Shown one piece after another: positions 26,701 to 35,343 of a stretch of DNA of 48,434 nucleotides. A program made the position numbers and the translations under genes. The notes below the pieces were generated by a model. That model was not told the DNA's origin. It saw nothing but the letters and a program-made list of their open reading frames with translations, and searched no databases. Origin of the DNA: Tissierellia bacterium (GTDB taxonomy: Bacteria > Bacillota > Clostridia > Tissierellales > Tepidimicrobiaceae); NCBI GenBank assembly GCA_012839745.1, contig DUMS01000083.1:1-48434 (forward strand), written 5' to 3'. The stretch's first letter is position 1; each line of letters starts with the position of its first letter.

Positions 26701-28064
26701 GGTATCTTAATCTGTGGATTAATCAACTGGCTAAATTCATCTATTATTTTATTATCTTCGATTTTAACTGCACCTATTTCAGTTATCATGTCCTTGTTTG
26801 GAGATAAGCCAGTAGTTTCTATATCAAATACAACAAATCTATTATATTTCTTATTCTTTTGATAATTGGATAATATTGGCTTTGTATCATTCAACAAATA
26901 GCCTTCTACACCATATATAACCTTTATTCCTAAATCCTTTGAAACATCCATGGCCTCAGGAAAGCCTTGTACCACTCCATGGTCTGTTATTGCTATAGCC
27001 ATATGTCCCCACTTTTTGGCTCTTTTTGCAATTTCCTTAAAGCTTGATACTCCGTCCATAGCACTCATCTGGGTATGCAGATGCAGCTCCACTCTCTTCT
27101 CCTTCGAGGTATCCATTCTCACTTCCTTTTCATAAATGTTTAAGGACTTAAGCATTAATACCTGACACTTGAGATAATTATCATATGTTACATCTCCCTG
27201 AACTTTTACATATGTTCCATTTTTAATATTAGCTGTGAAATCATCAATTTGCTTTTCATTCAAAAACACCTTAACAGTTATAGAATCCGTTAGATCTGTT
27301 ATATTAAATGTAGCTATCTTTCTGTTCCCTTTTAACTCTCTTACCTCTAATTCAAATACCTCACCAGCAATTACTGCTGTATTGGAATCAGCGCTGATAT
27401 CCCTTATTTTTATAGGTTCTTCATCTATTTTCTTGCCTAGGATGTAATTTTCCTTAGTAGTGGCTTCAGTACCATCTTTGGGTTTTGAACTGTTTCCATT
27501 ATCATTTAACATGTCATTGCATATCTTCTTTACTTCGATTTCTCTCTTCTCAATAAACTCCATACCATTATCCGAAATTTTTGTATTATCTACTTTTATA
27601 TCCATATCTATATTAAATTCATTTATTATTCTCCCTTTTATTAAATCACATATTTTGTTTACTTCTATTGCATACATTGTTCCTTTAGTTGCAGGGTATA
27701 ATGTTATACTTTTATTATCAATGGAGTACTCCAGGTTGCTTAGCCAGGTTTTACTTGAAGGAACTTTCATTTCAATATATTGTAATATATTGTTCCAGTA
27801 CTTTTCCATCATTCCATATGTAATATTAGAAAAACTATATTTCACATTTATATCCACTGATATGCCTGTAAATTTCTTCTCAAACAGCCTTTTTATTTCC
27901 AATATTGAACTCTCTGCTAATATTTCCTCTGAAACTAGTGTAATTGTAAGTTTTAATTCATTTTTATTAAATATTACATCTTCTATATAGATGGAGTTTG
28001 CACTATTGCAAGCTAGCTTATTTTTCTTTAATAACTCATCCAATTGTATTTTTTTCTGCTTCAT
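23796..28064 (-). CDS. polC: DNA polymerase III PolC-type alpha subunit
   Basis: PolC is the Gram-positive replicative polymerase. The domains run as a family-specific N-terminal region (1-220), an OB fold (about 230-320) and a PHP domain (LHLHTQMSAMDGV) interrupted by a DnaQ-like 3'-5' exonuclease (FVVFDIETTGLS near residue 410, VAHNASFDVGF, HRAVDDA). The PHP domain then resumes. A four-cysteine zinc module (CPNC, CPVC) lies near residues 890-935, the polymerase core contains PDIDLNF (near 946), and a helix-hairpin-helix region ends the protein. I prefer the ATG at 28064 (MKQKKIQL, 1422 residues); an in-frame start at 28106 would overlap the MgtC-family gene. A strong terminator follows. Confidence 0.96.
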   Translation of the reverse strand: MKQKKIQLDELLKKNKLACNSANSIYIEDVIFNKNELKLTITLVSEEILAESSILEIKRLFEKKFTGISVDINVKYSFSNITYGMMEKYWNNILQYIEMKVPSSKTWLSNLEYSIDNKSITLYPATKGTMYAIEVNKICDLIKGRIINEFNIDMDIKVDNTKISDNGMEFIEKREIEVKKICNDMLNDNGNSSKPKDGTEATTKENYILGKKIDEEPIKIRDISADSNTAVIAGEVFELEVRELKGNRKIATFNITDLTDSITVKVFLNEKQIDDFTANIKNGTYVKVQGDVTYDNYLKCQVLMLKSLNIYEKEVRMDTSKEKRVELHLHTQMSAMDGVSSFKEIAKRAKKWGHMAIAITDHGVVQGFPEAMDVSKDLGIKVIYGVEGYLLNDTKPILSNYQKNKKYNRFVVFDIETTGLSPNKDMITEIGAVKIEDNKIIDEFSQLINPQIKIPENIVHLTGITDEMVKDKPTIEEVLPKFEEFIEDAVLVAHNASFDVGFIREKFSKIGKRIDNPVLDTLELSRALFPQLKSHKLNIIAKHLNVSLINHHRAVDDAKATAEILLKSLEILSSRGIKNICNVNEIVSDKSDAKGETFHMVILARNSVGLKNLYRLISESHINHFYRKPRIPKSLLTEYREGLIIGSACESGELYKAILNNKDIKEIERIVRFYDYLEIQPIGNNMHLVRDGLVKDEEDLIEINKRIVQLGKQYNKIVVATGDVHFLDPEDEIYRRILMHGQGFPDADYQPPLYFKTTDEMLKEFEYLGEDIAYEVVVKNTNAICDMVEEILPIPEGTYPPVIEGAEEELKKITYERAIEIYGDPLPKIVKDRLDRELNSIIKNGYAVMYIIAQKLVSKSLKDGYLVGSRGSVGSSFVATMSGITEVNPLVPHYVCPNCKYSEFFEDGTIGSGVDLPDKDCPVCNTRLIKDGHDIPFEVFLGFEGDKEPDIDLNFAGEYQAKAHKYTEELFGEGYVFRAGTIGTIADKTAYGFVKKYFEEKGISVHPAEINRLVKGCTGIKRTSGQHPGGVMIVPKNKDIHDFTPIQYPADDKSSGVITTHFDYHSISGRILKLDILGHDVPTIIRMLEDITGVDPRRIPLDDKETMKIFTSVEPLNIKDELDLDIGSLGIPEFGTKFVRQMLMDTKPTTFAELVRISGLSHGTDVWINNAQDLVRNGIAPLSKVISTRDDIMLYLIYCGLDKKRAFKIMERVRKGKGLTEEDKEYMRSFNVPEWYIESCEKIKYMFPKAHAVAYVMMSFRIAYFKVHYPEAFYATYFTTKAQDFDAKLILKGKEAVNNKIKELEIISNNMTAKEKNLLTVLEVVQEMYARGYKFEPLDLYKSDSDKFIIGENGIIPPLKTLDGVGETAARKIAEERNRGKFISIEDLIMRTKVSKTVVEALKDQGCLNDLPESNQISLFNI

Positions 28065-28083
28065 CCTGTATTGCTTGCCCCCC

Positions 28084-28752
28084 TTAGTCGTATTGGGATA
28101 CTTCAACTATGCCTTCTATTGAAGCTAAGGATTTAACTAGATCATATTTAATATTTGATCTATTTAGAGTAACTTCCAAGTCTATGTTTATTAGTTCTCC
28201 ATCTCTATGTTCTATATCTATGCTGTTTATGCTAACATTGTATGAGCCCAGAACCTGACCAATCCTGCCAATTTGGCCTGGTTTATTTACTGATACAACT
28301 GTTATATTTGTTATATTACTACTTCGCCTTTTTGAAACAAAAGCACCCAATCTTTGAAATACAACAAGTATTATAATTACTAAAATTGTAGTCAAAACTG
28401 CGCCTGTATAGAATCCTGCACCTACTGACAACCCAATAGCAGCCACTGCCCATAGACTAGCTGCTGTTGTAAGCCCTGTCACTATCCCCTTATCTCTTCT
28501 CAGTATTGTTCCTGCTCCCAGAAAGCCTATTCCGCTTATTACCTGTGCAGCAAGTCTATCAGTAAACTCATAGGAATTATGAAGTTCATTAAGGTAAAAG
28601 GTTAGAAGCATAATAAGAGTAGAAGCCAGTGATACGAGTACATGAGTCCTCAATCCCGCTGGCTTATTTATGCTCTCTCTGTCCAGTCCAATTATACTGG
28701 ACAAAAACAAGGATAATAACAGCCTAAATACAACTTCCTTAAAGCTAAGCAT
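28084..28752 (-). CDS. MgtC/SapB-family membrane protein
   Basis: This 222-residue protein has four to five membrane segments in residues 1-140, with the family signature SSIIGLDRESINKPAGLRTHVLVSLAS split between the first two, then GIGFLGAGTILR and GLTTAASLWAVAAIGLSVG. The cytoplasmic tail (about 150-222) looks ACT-like (GQIGRIGQVLGSYNV). MgtC proteins are linked to low-Mg2+ survival and ATP-synthase inhibition in Salmonella, but related proteins in Firmicutes are mostly uncharacterised. It lies between ispG and polC, an unusual place for this family; I infer co-transcription from the short gaps (8 bases to ispG, about 20 to polC). Confidence 0.88.
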   Translation of the reverse strand: MLSFKEVVFRLLLSLFLSSIIGLDRESINKPAGLRTHVLVSLASTLIMLLTFYLNELHNSYEFTDRLAAQVISGIGFLGAGTILRRDKGIVTGLTTAASLWAVAAIGLSVGAGFYTGAVLTTILVIIILVVFQRLGAFVSKRRSSNITNITVVSVNKPGQIGRIGQVLGSYNVSINSIDIEHRDGELINIDLEVTLNRSNIKYDLVKSLASIEGIVEVSQYD

Positions 28753-28760
28753 TACAGCAC

Positions 28761-29816
28761 CTACTTATCCATTTCCTCTATTTCTTTCATCAATTCATCT
28801 ATCAAATACTCTTCTTTTACTTTTTTGATTATCTGACCCTTTTTGAAAATCAATCCTTCACCTTGTCCGCCTGCAATGCCTACATCTGCCTCTCTTGCTT
28901 CTCCTGGCCCATTAACAGCACAGCCCATTATGGCAACTTTCAATGGTTTATCTATGCTTTTAAGCCTTTTCTCGACTTCCTCAACCATATCTATTAATTT
29001 TATCTTGGTTCTTCCACATGTAGGACAGGATATTATTTCAACTCCTTCATTTAATAACCCAAGGGATTTCAGTATTTCCCTTCCTACCTTAACTTCTTCA
29101 ACTGGATTGCCAGTTAATGAAACTCTGATTGTGTCCCCTATTCCCTTTGCCAATAGAGTTCCTATTCCTACAGCAGATTTTATAGTGCCTCTCCACACAG
29201 GACCTGCTTCAGTAACTCCCAGGTGCAAAGGATAATTTACCATTTCAGATATCTTCTCATAGGCTTCAATAGTCAATCTTACACTGCTGGCTTTTAGAGA
29301 TATTTTAATGTCCTCATGGCCCATATCCTCCAATAGCCTTACCTGTTCCAATGCGCTATACACCATTGAATCGGCATTTACCCCATTATATTTTTCAAGA
29401 AACTCCTTTTTTATGGAACCTGAATTTACACCAATCCTTATAGGCACTTTTCTTTCCCTACAGCTTTTTACAACCTCCATAACTTTTTCCTTTGAGCCGA
29501 TATTGCCAGGGTTTATTCTCAAGCAATCTGCACCATTTTCAACTGCTGCAATGGCAAGCCTATAATCAAACTGAATATCTGCTATGAAGGGTATTTTTAT
29601 TTCCTTCTTTATCTTTTTTATGGCTTTAGCATCTTCTAAATCGTTTATTGCAGCTCTTATTATATGACACCCTGCATCCTCAAGTTCCTTAATCTGCTTT
29701 ACTGTGGACTCTATATCCTTGGTTACAGTATTGATCATGGATTGTACAGTAATGGGACTGTCCCCTCCTACTGGCACATTCCCTACCATTATCTTTCTGG
29801 TTTTTTTTCTGTTCAA
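28761..29816 (-). CDS. ispG: 4-hydroxy-3-methylbut-2-en-1-yl diphosphate synthase
   Basis: IspG is an Fe-S enzyme of the MEP isoprenoid pathway converting MEcPP to HMBPP. The 351-residue bacterial short form has a TIM-barrel region (VGGDSPITVQSM, FIADIQFDYRLA, RINPGNIG, RIGVNSGS) and a C-terminal 4Fe-4S domain with ISCPTCGRTKI and AIMGCAVNGPGEAREADVGIA. The start is TTG behind GAAGGTGAT. It follows rseP by 4 bases. dxr, an earlier pathway gene often located just before rseP, is not in this cluster. Confidence 0.95.
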   Translation of the reverse strand: MNRKKTRKIMVGNVPVGGDSPITVQSMINTVTKDIESTVKQIKELEDAGCHIIRAAINDLEDAKAIKKIKKEIKIPFIADIQFDYRLAIAAVENGADCLRINPGNIGSKEKVMEVVKSCRERKVPIRIGVNSGSIKKEFLEKYNGVNADSMVYSALEQVRLLEDMGHEDIKISLKASSVRLTIEAYEKISEMVNYPLHLGVTEAGPVWRGTIKSAVGIGTLLAKGIGDTIRVSLTGNPVEEVKVGREILKSLGLLNEGVEIISCPTCGRTKIKLIDMVEEVEKRLKSIDKPLKVAIMGCAVNGPGEAREADVGIAGGQGEGLIFKKGQIIKKVKEEYLIDELMKEIEEMDK

Positions 29817-29820
29817 ATTA

Positions 29821-30852
29821 TCACCTTCCGAATATGTTAAATCTATTTATATCAGTATATGTTACTACTGCCATCAAAAGCATCAAAAGTATAAATCCAA
29901 TAAAGTGTACATATCCTTCTTTTTCCGGATTTATAGGCTTTCCTCTTATTACCTCTATTAAAATAAACACTATTCTGCTTCCATCCAATGCTGGCAATGG
30001 AAACAGATTGAATACACCCAAGTTTACACTTATAAAACCCATTAAGTAAAGGAGGTTTATCACACCATATTTTGCAGCCTCTCCAATAGTATATATGACT
30101 CCAACAGGGCCTGATAAATCTCTTGCATTCACTTTGCCTCTGAAAATTCCTTTTATGAACTCAAACATAATCTGAAACATATGGCCAGCTTCCGATAGAC
30201 CACCAGCAATAGCTGCTGAAATAGATTTTTCGTATTTTGGTATAATGCCAATAATTACTCTGTTGTCCTCTTCGCTTATTGTAGGCTTCAATTTGAAATC
30301 TATAGTCTCCCCACCTCTTATTACCCTGACAATCATTTCCTTATCAGGGTTGGAATTGCTTATTCTATCGACTATTGAATTCCAATCGTCTACATTAACA
30401 CCGTTGATGCTCTTGACAATATCTCCACTTTGTATTCCTACCCTTTCTGCTGGGGAGTTTTCAATAGTTTCAAGGACTGTAGTTGTAGGGGTTCCTATAT
30501 TGTAGGAAACTATTATTAATACTATTACAGCCAACACGAAGTTCATTATTGCACCAGCTGCTACTGTTATAATTCTAGCCCAGGGTTTTGCTCTATTAAA
30601 ACTCCTTGGGTCCTCAGACTTTTCATCTTCCCCTTCCATGCTTACAAAACCGCCTATAGGCAATAGCCTTATGCTGTACTTAGTTTCGCCTTTTTGCCTT
30701 TGAAATATCTTTGGCCCCATGCCTATGGAAAATTCATTAACCTTAATTCCAACAGACTTTGCAGCAATGAAGTGTCCAAATTCATGGAACAGTATTACCA
30801 TTAGAAAAACAAATATTGCAGCTATTGCAGTAATCATTTTACCACTCTCCAT
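29821..30852 (-). CDS. rseP: Site-2 intramembrane zinc metalloprotease RseP
   Basis: This 343-residue membrane protease has HEFGH in its first membrane segment (near residue 24), one PDZ domain (about 125-200, SPAERVGIQSGDIVKSINGV), and the C-terminal LFPLPALDGSRI motif supplying the metal-binding aspartate. In Firmicutes the family (RasP) cleaves anti-sigma factors, remnant signal peptides and FtsL. It has a single PDZ domain, whereas E. coli RseP has two; this is normal for the phylum. cdsA ends 6 bases upstream. Confidence 0.95.
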   Translation of the reverse strand: MESGKMITAIAAIFVFLMVILFHEFGHFIAAKSVGIKVNEFSIGMGPKIFQRQKGETKYSIRLLPIGGFVSMEGEDEKSEDPRSFNRAKPWARIITVAAGAIMNFVLAVIVLIIVSYNIGTPTTTVLETIENSPAERVGIQSGDIVKSINGVNVDDWNSIVDRISNSNPDKEMIVRVIRGGETIDFKLKPTISEEDNRVIIGIIPKYEKSISAAIAGGLSEAGHMFQIMFEFIKGIFRGKVNARDLSGPVGVIYTIGEAAKYGVINLLYLMGFISVNLGVFNLFPLPALDGSRIVFILIEVIRGKPINPEKEGYVHFIGFILLMLLMAVVTYTDINRFNIFGR

Positions 30853-30858
30853 TCTATA

Positions 30859-31638
30859 CTATAAAAGATATTTTAACAAATAATATGTATAGGGAGCTAT
30901 AAACAGTATGCTATCAAATCTATCCAGTATTCCTCCATGTCCAGGCATTATGAATCCAAAGTCTTTAATTCCAGTAATCCTTTTGATTTTAGATGCAGTT
31001 AAGTCCCCAATCTGTGCAATAATGGAACCAAGAAAAGTTATAAACAAATACAAAAAATATGGTTCCAGATTAAAATACCTGGCAAACATATAGGTTATGC
31101 CCACTGCCCCTAATATTCCTCCCAATGAGCCTTCTATTGTCTTTTTAGGGCTTAAATTTGGACAGAGCTTATGCCTTCCAAATAGCATCCCAAATACATA
31201 TGCAAAGGTATCAGTCCCCCATGCAATCAAAAATACCAGCCATATATGAATATCATCTCTTAAATATATAATATGTTGCAAGAGAAATGGTATGTAAAAA
31301 ATACTAAAAAAAGTTATAGCTATATCAGCTAATCTAAATTCCTTCTTTTTTATAAAATAATAAACTAATAAAAATATAATTATAGTGATAAAAATATTTG
31401 ATGCTTTAATCCATTTAATACCTAATGAGCTCAATAAAAAACCTATACAGCTAATATAGCCAGCAATTTTCACTGGCTTTACACCTATATTTTTCACTGC
31501 ATCATAAAATTCATGTATTCCTATAATGGAAAGCAAAAATACAAATCCGGATAAATAGATTCCACCCAGATAAATTGCAAAAACAGTTATTATGACTATT
31601 GCCACCCCGCTGATAGTTCTTATTAATAATGATTTCAC
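30859..31638 (-). CDS. cdsA: Phosphatidate cytidylyltransferase
   Basis: CdsA makes CDP-diacylglycerol from phosphatidic acid and CTP, the precursor used by PgsA at 5614-6159. The 259-residue protein is rich in membrane segments and ends with the family signature GDLTASKIKRITGIKDFG...PGHGGILDRFDS; SPKKTIEGSLGG is also conserved. It abuts uppS with no gap. The next gene is rseP rather than dxr. Confidence 0.95.
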   Translation of the reverse strand: MKSLLIRTISGVAIVIITVFAIYLGGIYLSGFVFLLSIIGIHEFYDAVKNIGVKPVKIAGYISCIGFLLSSLGIKWIKASNIFITIIIFLLVYYFIKKKEFRLADIAITFFSIFYIPFLLQHIIYLRDDIHIWLVFLIAWGTDTFAYVFGMLFGRHKLCPNLSPKKTIEGSLGGILGAVGITYMFARYFNLEPYFLYLFITFLGSIIAQIGDLTASKIKRITGIKDFGFIMPGHGGILDRFDSILFIAPYTYYLLKYLL

Positions 31639-32382
31639 CTAAATTCCCCCAAATCTCCTGTCTCTTTTTTGATAATCAATTATGGCCTGATACAGATGCT
31701 CTTCCCTAAAGTCTGGCCAGTAAATATCAGAATACCAGAATTCAGTATAAGCTACCTGATAAAGCATGAAATTGCTTAATCTTAACTCCCCGCTTGGCCT
31801 TATTAACAAATCAGGGTCTGGCATCTCTTTTGTATATAGATAGTCTTTAAAGGAAGAATCATTAATATCTTCAGGTTTTATTTTACCCAATTTGAAGTCC
31901 TCTAAAATCTGTTTTACTGCCCTTATAATTTCATCCCTTCCACCATAATTCAAACCAATATTTAGTACCATTCCAGTATTATCTTTGGTTAAATCTATGG
32001 CTCTATTAACTTCCTTTACTACTGATTGGGGAAGCTTGGTTATATCTCCCATAACCTGTACCTTAATATTGTTTTTATGGATTCTCTCTATTTCCTTATT
32101 AATATATTGAACAAGCAGTTTCATTAAAGCTTCTATTTCATCACTAGGTCTCTTCCAATTTTCTGTAGAAAAGGCATAAAGGGATAAGTACTTCACATTA
32201 ATTTTAAATGCAGCTTCAACAATTTCAGTTACCCTTTTAACTCCTTCCCTATGGCCAGCTGTTCTAGGAAGTCCTCTTTTTTTTGCCCATCTACCATTAC
32301 CATCCATAATTATGCCAATGTGCTCAGGTATCCTATTCATATCGATTTTATTCTTTAATTCCAAAATCTCTTCCTTTTTCAT
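31639..32382 (-). CDS. uppS: Isoprenyl transferase (undecaprenyl diphosphate synthase)
   Basis: This cis-prenyltransferase makes the C55 lipid carrier for cell-wall precursors. The 247-residue protein has the catalytic D27 in IIMDGNGRWAKKRGLPR, HREGVKRV, YLSLYAFSTENW, LNIGLNYGGRDEI and DLLIRPSGELRLSNF. It is preceded by a terminator-like hairpin and has no obvious promoter between that hairpin and its GGAGG site, so attenuation is possible. Confidence 0.96.
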   Translation of the reverse strand: MKKEEILELKNKIDMNRIPEHIGIIMDGNGRWAKKRGLPRTAGHREGVKRVTEIVEAAFKINVKYLSLYAFSTENWKRPSDEIEALMKLLVQYINKEIERIHKNNIKVQVMGDITKLPQSVVKEVNRAIDLTKDNTGMVLNIGLNYGGRDEIIRAVKQILEDFKLGKIKPEDINDSSFKDYLYTKEMPDPDLLIRPSGELRLSNFMLYQVAYTEFWYSDIYWPDFREEHLYQAIIDYQKRDRRFGGI

Positions 32383-32405
32383 AACTTTCCTCCTATTGTC
32401 AAAAT

Positions 32406-32426
32406 CCCCTTCTATAGTAGAAGGGG
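32406..32426 (-). terminator. frr-uppS intergenic hairpin
   Basis: A perfect 9-bp CCCCTTCTA/TAGAAGGGG stem with a 3-base loop is followed by ATTTTGA, between the frr stop and the uppS ribosome-binding site. It is either a leaky terminator or an RNA-processing signal. Confidence 0.7.
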
Positions 32427-32431
32427 AAATT

Positions 32432-32989
32432 CTATAATTCCATCAGCTCTTCCTCTTTTTTCTTTGTCAAATCATCAATCATATCAATATACTTATCAGT
32501 AATCTTCTGGGTTTCATTTTCTGCTGCTTTTCTGTCATCTTCGCTAAGCTCTTTATTCTTTTCCATTTTTTTAATAGTTTCAAGGGTCTCCCTTCTTACA
32601 TTCCTTATTGAAACTTTTGCATTTTCACAGCTTTTCCTTACTAATTTAACTAATTCCTTTCTTCTTTCCTCTGTCAACAATGGAATTGGAAGTCTTATAA
32701 CTTTACCGTCATTGGAAGGGTTTAGCCCTAAATCAGATTTAAGTATTGCTTTTTCAATAGCTGGAATTAATTTTATATCCCATGGCTGTATTACCAGCAG
32801 TCTTGGTTCTGGTGCGGTAACACTGGCAAGCTGTTTCAAAGGAGTCAACGTTCCATAATAATCAATTGAAATATGGTCTAATAAAGCAGGGTTAGCTCTT
32901 CCTGCCCGTATGCTTTTTAGTTCTTCTTTGTAAATCTCAATTGTCTTTTTCATCTTCGCTTCTGATTCTTTATGGATGTCTAAGTACAT
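32432..32989 (-). CDS. frr: Ribosome recycling factor
   Basis: RRF works with EF-G to split post-termination ribosomes. The 185-residue protein shows the three-helix bundle sequences [61 protein letters not shown] and [11 protein letters not shown] in separate blocks. I chose the ATG at 32989 because GGAGTGATT overlaps the pyrH stop just upstream; a GTG two codons earlier is part of that site. Confidence 0.96.
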   Translation of the reverse strand: MYLDIHKESEAKMKKTIEIYKEELKSIRAGRANPALLDHISIDYYGTLTPLKQLASVTAPEPRLLVIQPWDIKLIPAIEKAILKSDLGLNPSNDGKVIRLPIPLLTEERRKELVKLVRKSCENAKVSIRNVRRETLETIKKMEKNKELSEDDRKAAENETQKITDKYIDMIDDLTKKKEEELMEL

Positions 32990-32991
32990 AA

Positions 32992-33708
32992 TCACTCCTC
33001 CTTTACATAAGTCCCAATTTTTTTACCTAATACCACATCAACAATATTATTTGGCTCATCTATGCCAAATACAATTATAGGTATTTTATTATCCATGCAT
33101 AAGGAGGTTGCAGTAGAGTCCATAATACCTAATCCCATATTCAAAATATCTATGTATTTTAAAGTAGTAAATTTCTTTGCAGATGAATTTACATATGGGT
33201 CAGAATCATAAACTCCATCAACCCCTTTTTTGGCCAATAATATTACATCTGCTTCAATTTCAGCAGCCCGCAATGCTGCAGTTGTATCAGTTGAAAAATA
33301 TGGATTCCCGGAACCAGCTGCAAAAATTACAACCCTACCTTTTTCCAGATGTCTGATAGCCCTTCTTCTAATATAAGGTTCAGCAATTTGTCTCATCTCA
33401 ATAGCAGTCTGAACCCTGGTGATTACCCCAATACTTTCCAACGCATCCTGCAATGCAAGAGCGTTAATAACAGTACCTAGCATACCCATATAATCAGAAG
33501 TTGTCCTATCCATCTTTTCAGTATTTCTACCTCTCCAAAAATTACCTCCACCTACTACAACAGCCACTTCCACATTCAGCATACGTAATTTTTTTATTTG
33601 CTCAGATATTTTGTAAATTGTATTTACATCTATTCCATGACCCTTATCTCCTGATAGGGCTTCTCCGCTTAGCTTTAGTACGACTCTTTTAAAAATTGGT
33701 CCCGCCAT
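32992..33708 (-). CDS. pyrH: UMP kinase
   Basis: PyrH phosphorylates UMP to UDP, feeding RNA synthesis and UDP-sugar precursors. The 238-residue amino-acid-kinase-fold protein has [68 protein letters not shown] and [19 protein letters not shown] segments. It has its own promoter just after the tsf terminator and overlaps the frr ribosome-binding region. The rpsB-tsf-pyrH-frr order is widely conserved. Confidence 0.96.
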   Translation of the reverse strand: MAGPIFKRVVLKLSGEALSGDKGHGIDVNTIYKISEQIKKLRMLNVEVAVVVGGGNFWRGRNTEKMDRTTSDYMGMLGTVINALALQDALESIGVITRVQTAIEMRQIAEPYIRRRAIRHLEKGRVVIFAAGSGNPYFSTDTTAALRAAEIEADVILLAKKGVDGVYDSDPYVNSSAKKFTTLKYIDILNMGLGIMDSTATSLCMDNKIPIIVFGIDEPNNIVDVVLGKKIGTYVKEE

Positions 33709-33781
33709 AAGAATCCTCCCTCGTCTTCTCTTGAATCTCTCGCGTTGGGCCTCTTAGCCTATAAGCACATCTTATATTACC

Positions 33782-33810
33782 TTTATAAAAACGATGAATA
33801 ATATTGTTAA
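33782..33810 (-). promoter_or_regulatory. pyrH promoter
   Basis: TTAACA (33810-33805) and TATAAA (33787-33782) are separated by exactly 17 bases, located right after the tsf terminator. The leader to pyrH is about 65 bases. Confidence 0.65.
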
Positions 33811-33819
33811 TTTGATTAA

Positions 33820-33844
33820 ATGGAGAACAGCTAGTGTTCTCCAT
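33820..33844 (-). terminator. tsf terminator
   Basis: A perfect 9-bp ATGGAGAAC/GTTCTCCAT stem with a 7-base loop lies 4 bases after the tsf stop. It is followed by TTAATC, so its U-tract is weak. Confidence 0.65.
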
Positions 33845-33848
33845 ATAA

Positions 33849-34499
33849 TTACTTGTTAATCTGTTTTGCAACTTCTTCAGCGAAGTTTTCCTCTTTTTTC
33901 TCAATTCCTTCGCCTACTTCATATCTTACAAATCTTCTTATCTTAATATTTTCACCTATTTTAGCAATCTTCTCATTTAAAAGGTCTTTAACCTTTATCT
34001 TAGGTTCTCTAATATAAGGTTGCTCCAATAAGCATACTTCTTCATAGAACTTCTCTAATCTTCCTTCTACAATCTTTGCAGCAATATGTTCTGGCTTGCC
34101 TTCATTCATTACCTGATGCATAAGTATTTCTCTTTCTTTTTCAACTTCTTCAGCAGGAACATCTTCCTTGGATATATATTTAGGGCTTGAAGCTGCAACC
34201 TGCATAGCCATATTCTTTACAAATTCCTTAAATTCCTCATTCTTAGCTACAAAGTCTGTTTCTGAATTGACTTCAATTAATACTCCTATTCTTCCGCCAC
34301 CATGTATATATGATTCTACTAACCCTTCAGCAGCAATTCTGCCAGATTTTTTTGCTGCCTTTGACAATCCCTTTTCTCTTAGGATAACAATAGCTTTTTC
34401 AATATCTCCATTTGCTTCAACAAGAGCATTTTTACAATCAAGCATACCTGCTCCAGTCTTTTCTCTTAGTTCTTTGACAAGTTGTGCGCTAACGCTCAT
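33849..34499 (-). CDS. tsf: Translation elongation factor Ts
   Basis: EF-Ts is the guanine nucleotide exchange factor for EF-Tu. The 216-residue protein has the N-terminal UBA-like domain ([20 protein letters not shown]), the EF-Tu-contacting [10 protein letters not shown] and a single core subdomain ending near [15 protein letters not shown]. It is shorter than the E. coli and B. subtilis forms (about 280-295), resembling the compact version known from Thermotoga. It follows rpsB, separated by a weak hairpin, and is followed by a terminator. Confidence 0.96.
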   Translation of the reverse strand: MSVSAQLVKELREKTGAGMLDCKNALVEANGDIEKAIVILREKGLSKAAKKSGRIAAEGLVESYIHGGGRIGVLIEVNSETDFVAKNEEFKEFVKNMAMQVAASSPKYISKEDVPAEEVEKEREILMHQVMNEGKPEHIAAKIVEGRLEKFYEEVCLLEQPYIREPKIKVKDLLNEKIAKIGENIKIRRFVRYEVGEGIEKKEENFAEEVAKQINK

Positions 34500-34527
34500 T
34501 CTATCCCTCCTCTTAGTGTTAAAAAAT

Positions 34528-34566
34528 GGTAAGAGTAAAAAGAACTGCCTCCTTTAAACCCTTACC
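34528..34566 (-). terminator. possible weak attenuator between rpsB and tsf
   Basis: GGTAAG (34566-34561) can pair with CTTACC (34533-34528), followed directly by ATTTTTT. The loop is long (27 bases) and the stem is only 6 bp plus two more pairs, so any effect is partial. Confidence 0.4.
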
Positions 34567-34573
34567 CCATTTG

Positions 34574-35302
34574 TTATTCTTCTACTATTTCTTCACTTTC
34601 AACTGTATCTTCCATTTGTTCGCCTTGTTTACCTTCCAGTACTGCATTTGCAATAGTTTCGGTTAACAATTTGACAGCTCTAATTGCATCATCATTGCCT
34701 GGTATTACATAATCTATTTCATCTGGATCACAGTTAGTATCTACAATAGCTACTACTGGAATACCTAGTATTTTAGCTTCACTAACTGCTATCTTTTCCT
34801 TTCTAGGGTCAACTACAAACAGAGCGTCTGGAATTCTATTCATATTCTTTATTCCGCCTAAGAATTTCTCCAATCTTTCCCTTTCATTTCTAAGCTTAAT
34901 AACTTCCTTCTTAGGCAATACATCAAAGGTCCCATCTTCTTCCATCTTTTCTAGTTCATGCAGTCTGTCAATTCTCTTTCTTATTGTCTTATAGTTAGTC
35001 AACATTCCACCAAGCCATCTTTGATTTACATAATGCATGCCACATCTCTTAGCTTCAACTTCGATTGCTTCCTGAGCTTGTTTCTTTGTACCTACAAATA
35101 GAATTTCTCCTCCATTTGCTACAACTTCCTTTACGAAGTTATAAGCTTCGTCCACTAACTTAACTGTTTTTTGCAAATCAATGATGTAAATGCCATTTCT
35201 CTCAGTAAAAATATACTGAGCCATTTTAGGATTCCATCTTCTTGTTTGGTGACCAAAATGTACACCAGCTTCCAACAAAGATTTCATTGCAATTACTGAC
35301 AT
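34574..35302 (-). CDS. rpsB: 30S ribosomal protein S2
   Basis: This 242-residue S2 protein shows [51 protein letters not shown] and [16 protein letters not shown], plus an acidic C-terminal tail. I chose the ATG at 35302 because GGAGGTGA lies 7 bases upstream; an in-frame ATG at 35317 precedes that site. It has its own promoter and a hairpin in the leader, as expected for an autoregulated ribosomal gene, and it heads the rpsB-tsf-pyrH-frr cluster. Confidence 0.97.
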   Translation of the reverse strand: MSVIAMKSLLEAGVHFGHQTRRWNPKMAQYIFTERNGIYIIDLQKTVKLVDEAYNFVKEVVANGGEILFVGTKKQAQEAIEVEAKRCGMHYVNQRWLGGMLTNYKTIRKRIDRLHELEKMEEDGTFDVLPKKEVIKLRNERERLEKFLGGIKNMNRIPDALFVVDPRKEKIAVSEAKILGIPVVAIVDTNCDPDEIDYVIPGNDDAIRAVKLLTETIANAVLEGKQGEQMEDTVESEEIVEE

Positions 35303-35343
35303 AAAATTCACCTCCATGTTTTATTCCTCCATATTCTTCAACT

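Noticed and set aside
27460-27990. A 176-codon plus-strand open frame opposite the N-terminus of polC
   Set aside because: It lies wholly antisense to polC and looks like a shadow of the AT-rich coding sequence.
33820-33844. GAAC/GTTC in the tsf hairpin as a second LexA box
   Set aside because: The half-sites are separated by 7 bases instead of 4, and the sequence is better explained as a terminator stem.
33689-33904. A 71-codon minus-strand frame spanning the tsf-pyrH junction
   Set aside because: It covers the tsf 3' end, the tsf terminator and the pyrH promoter/leader in another frame, so it is not a credible gene.
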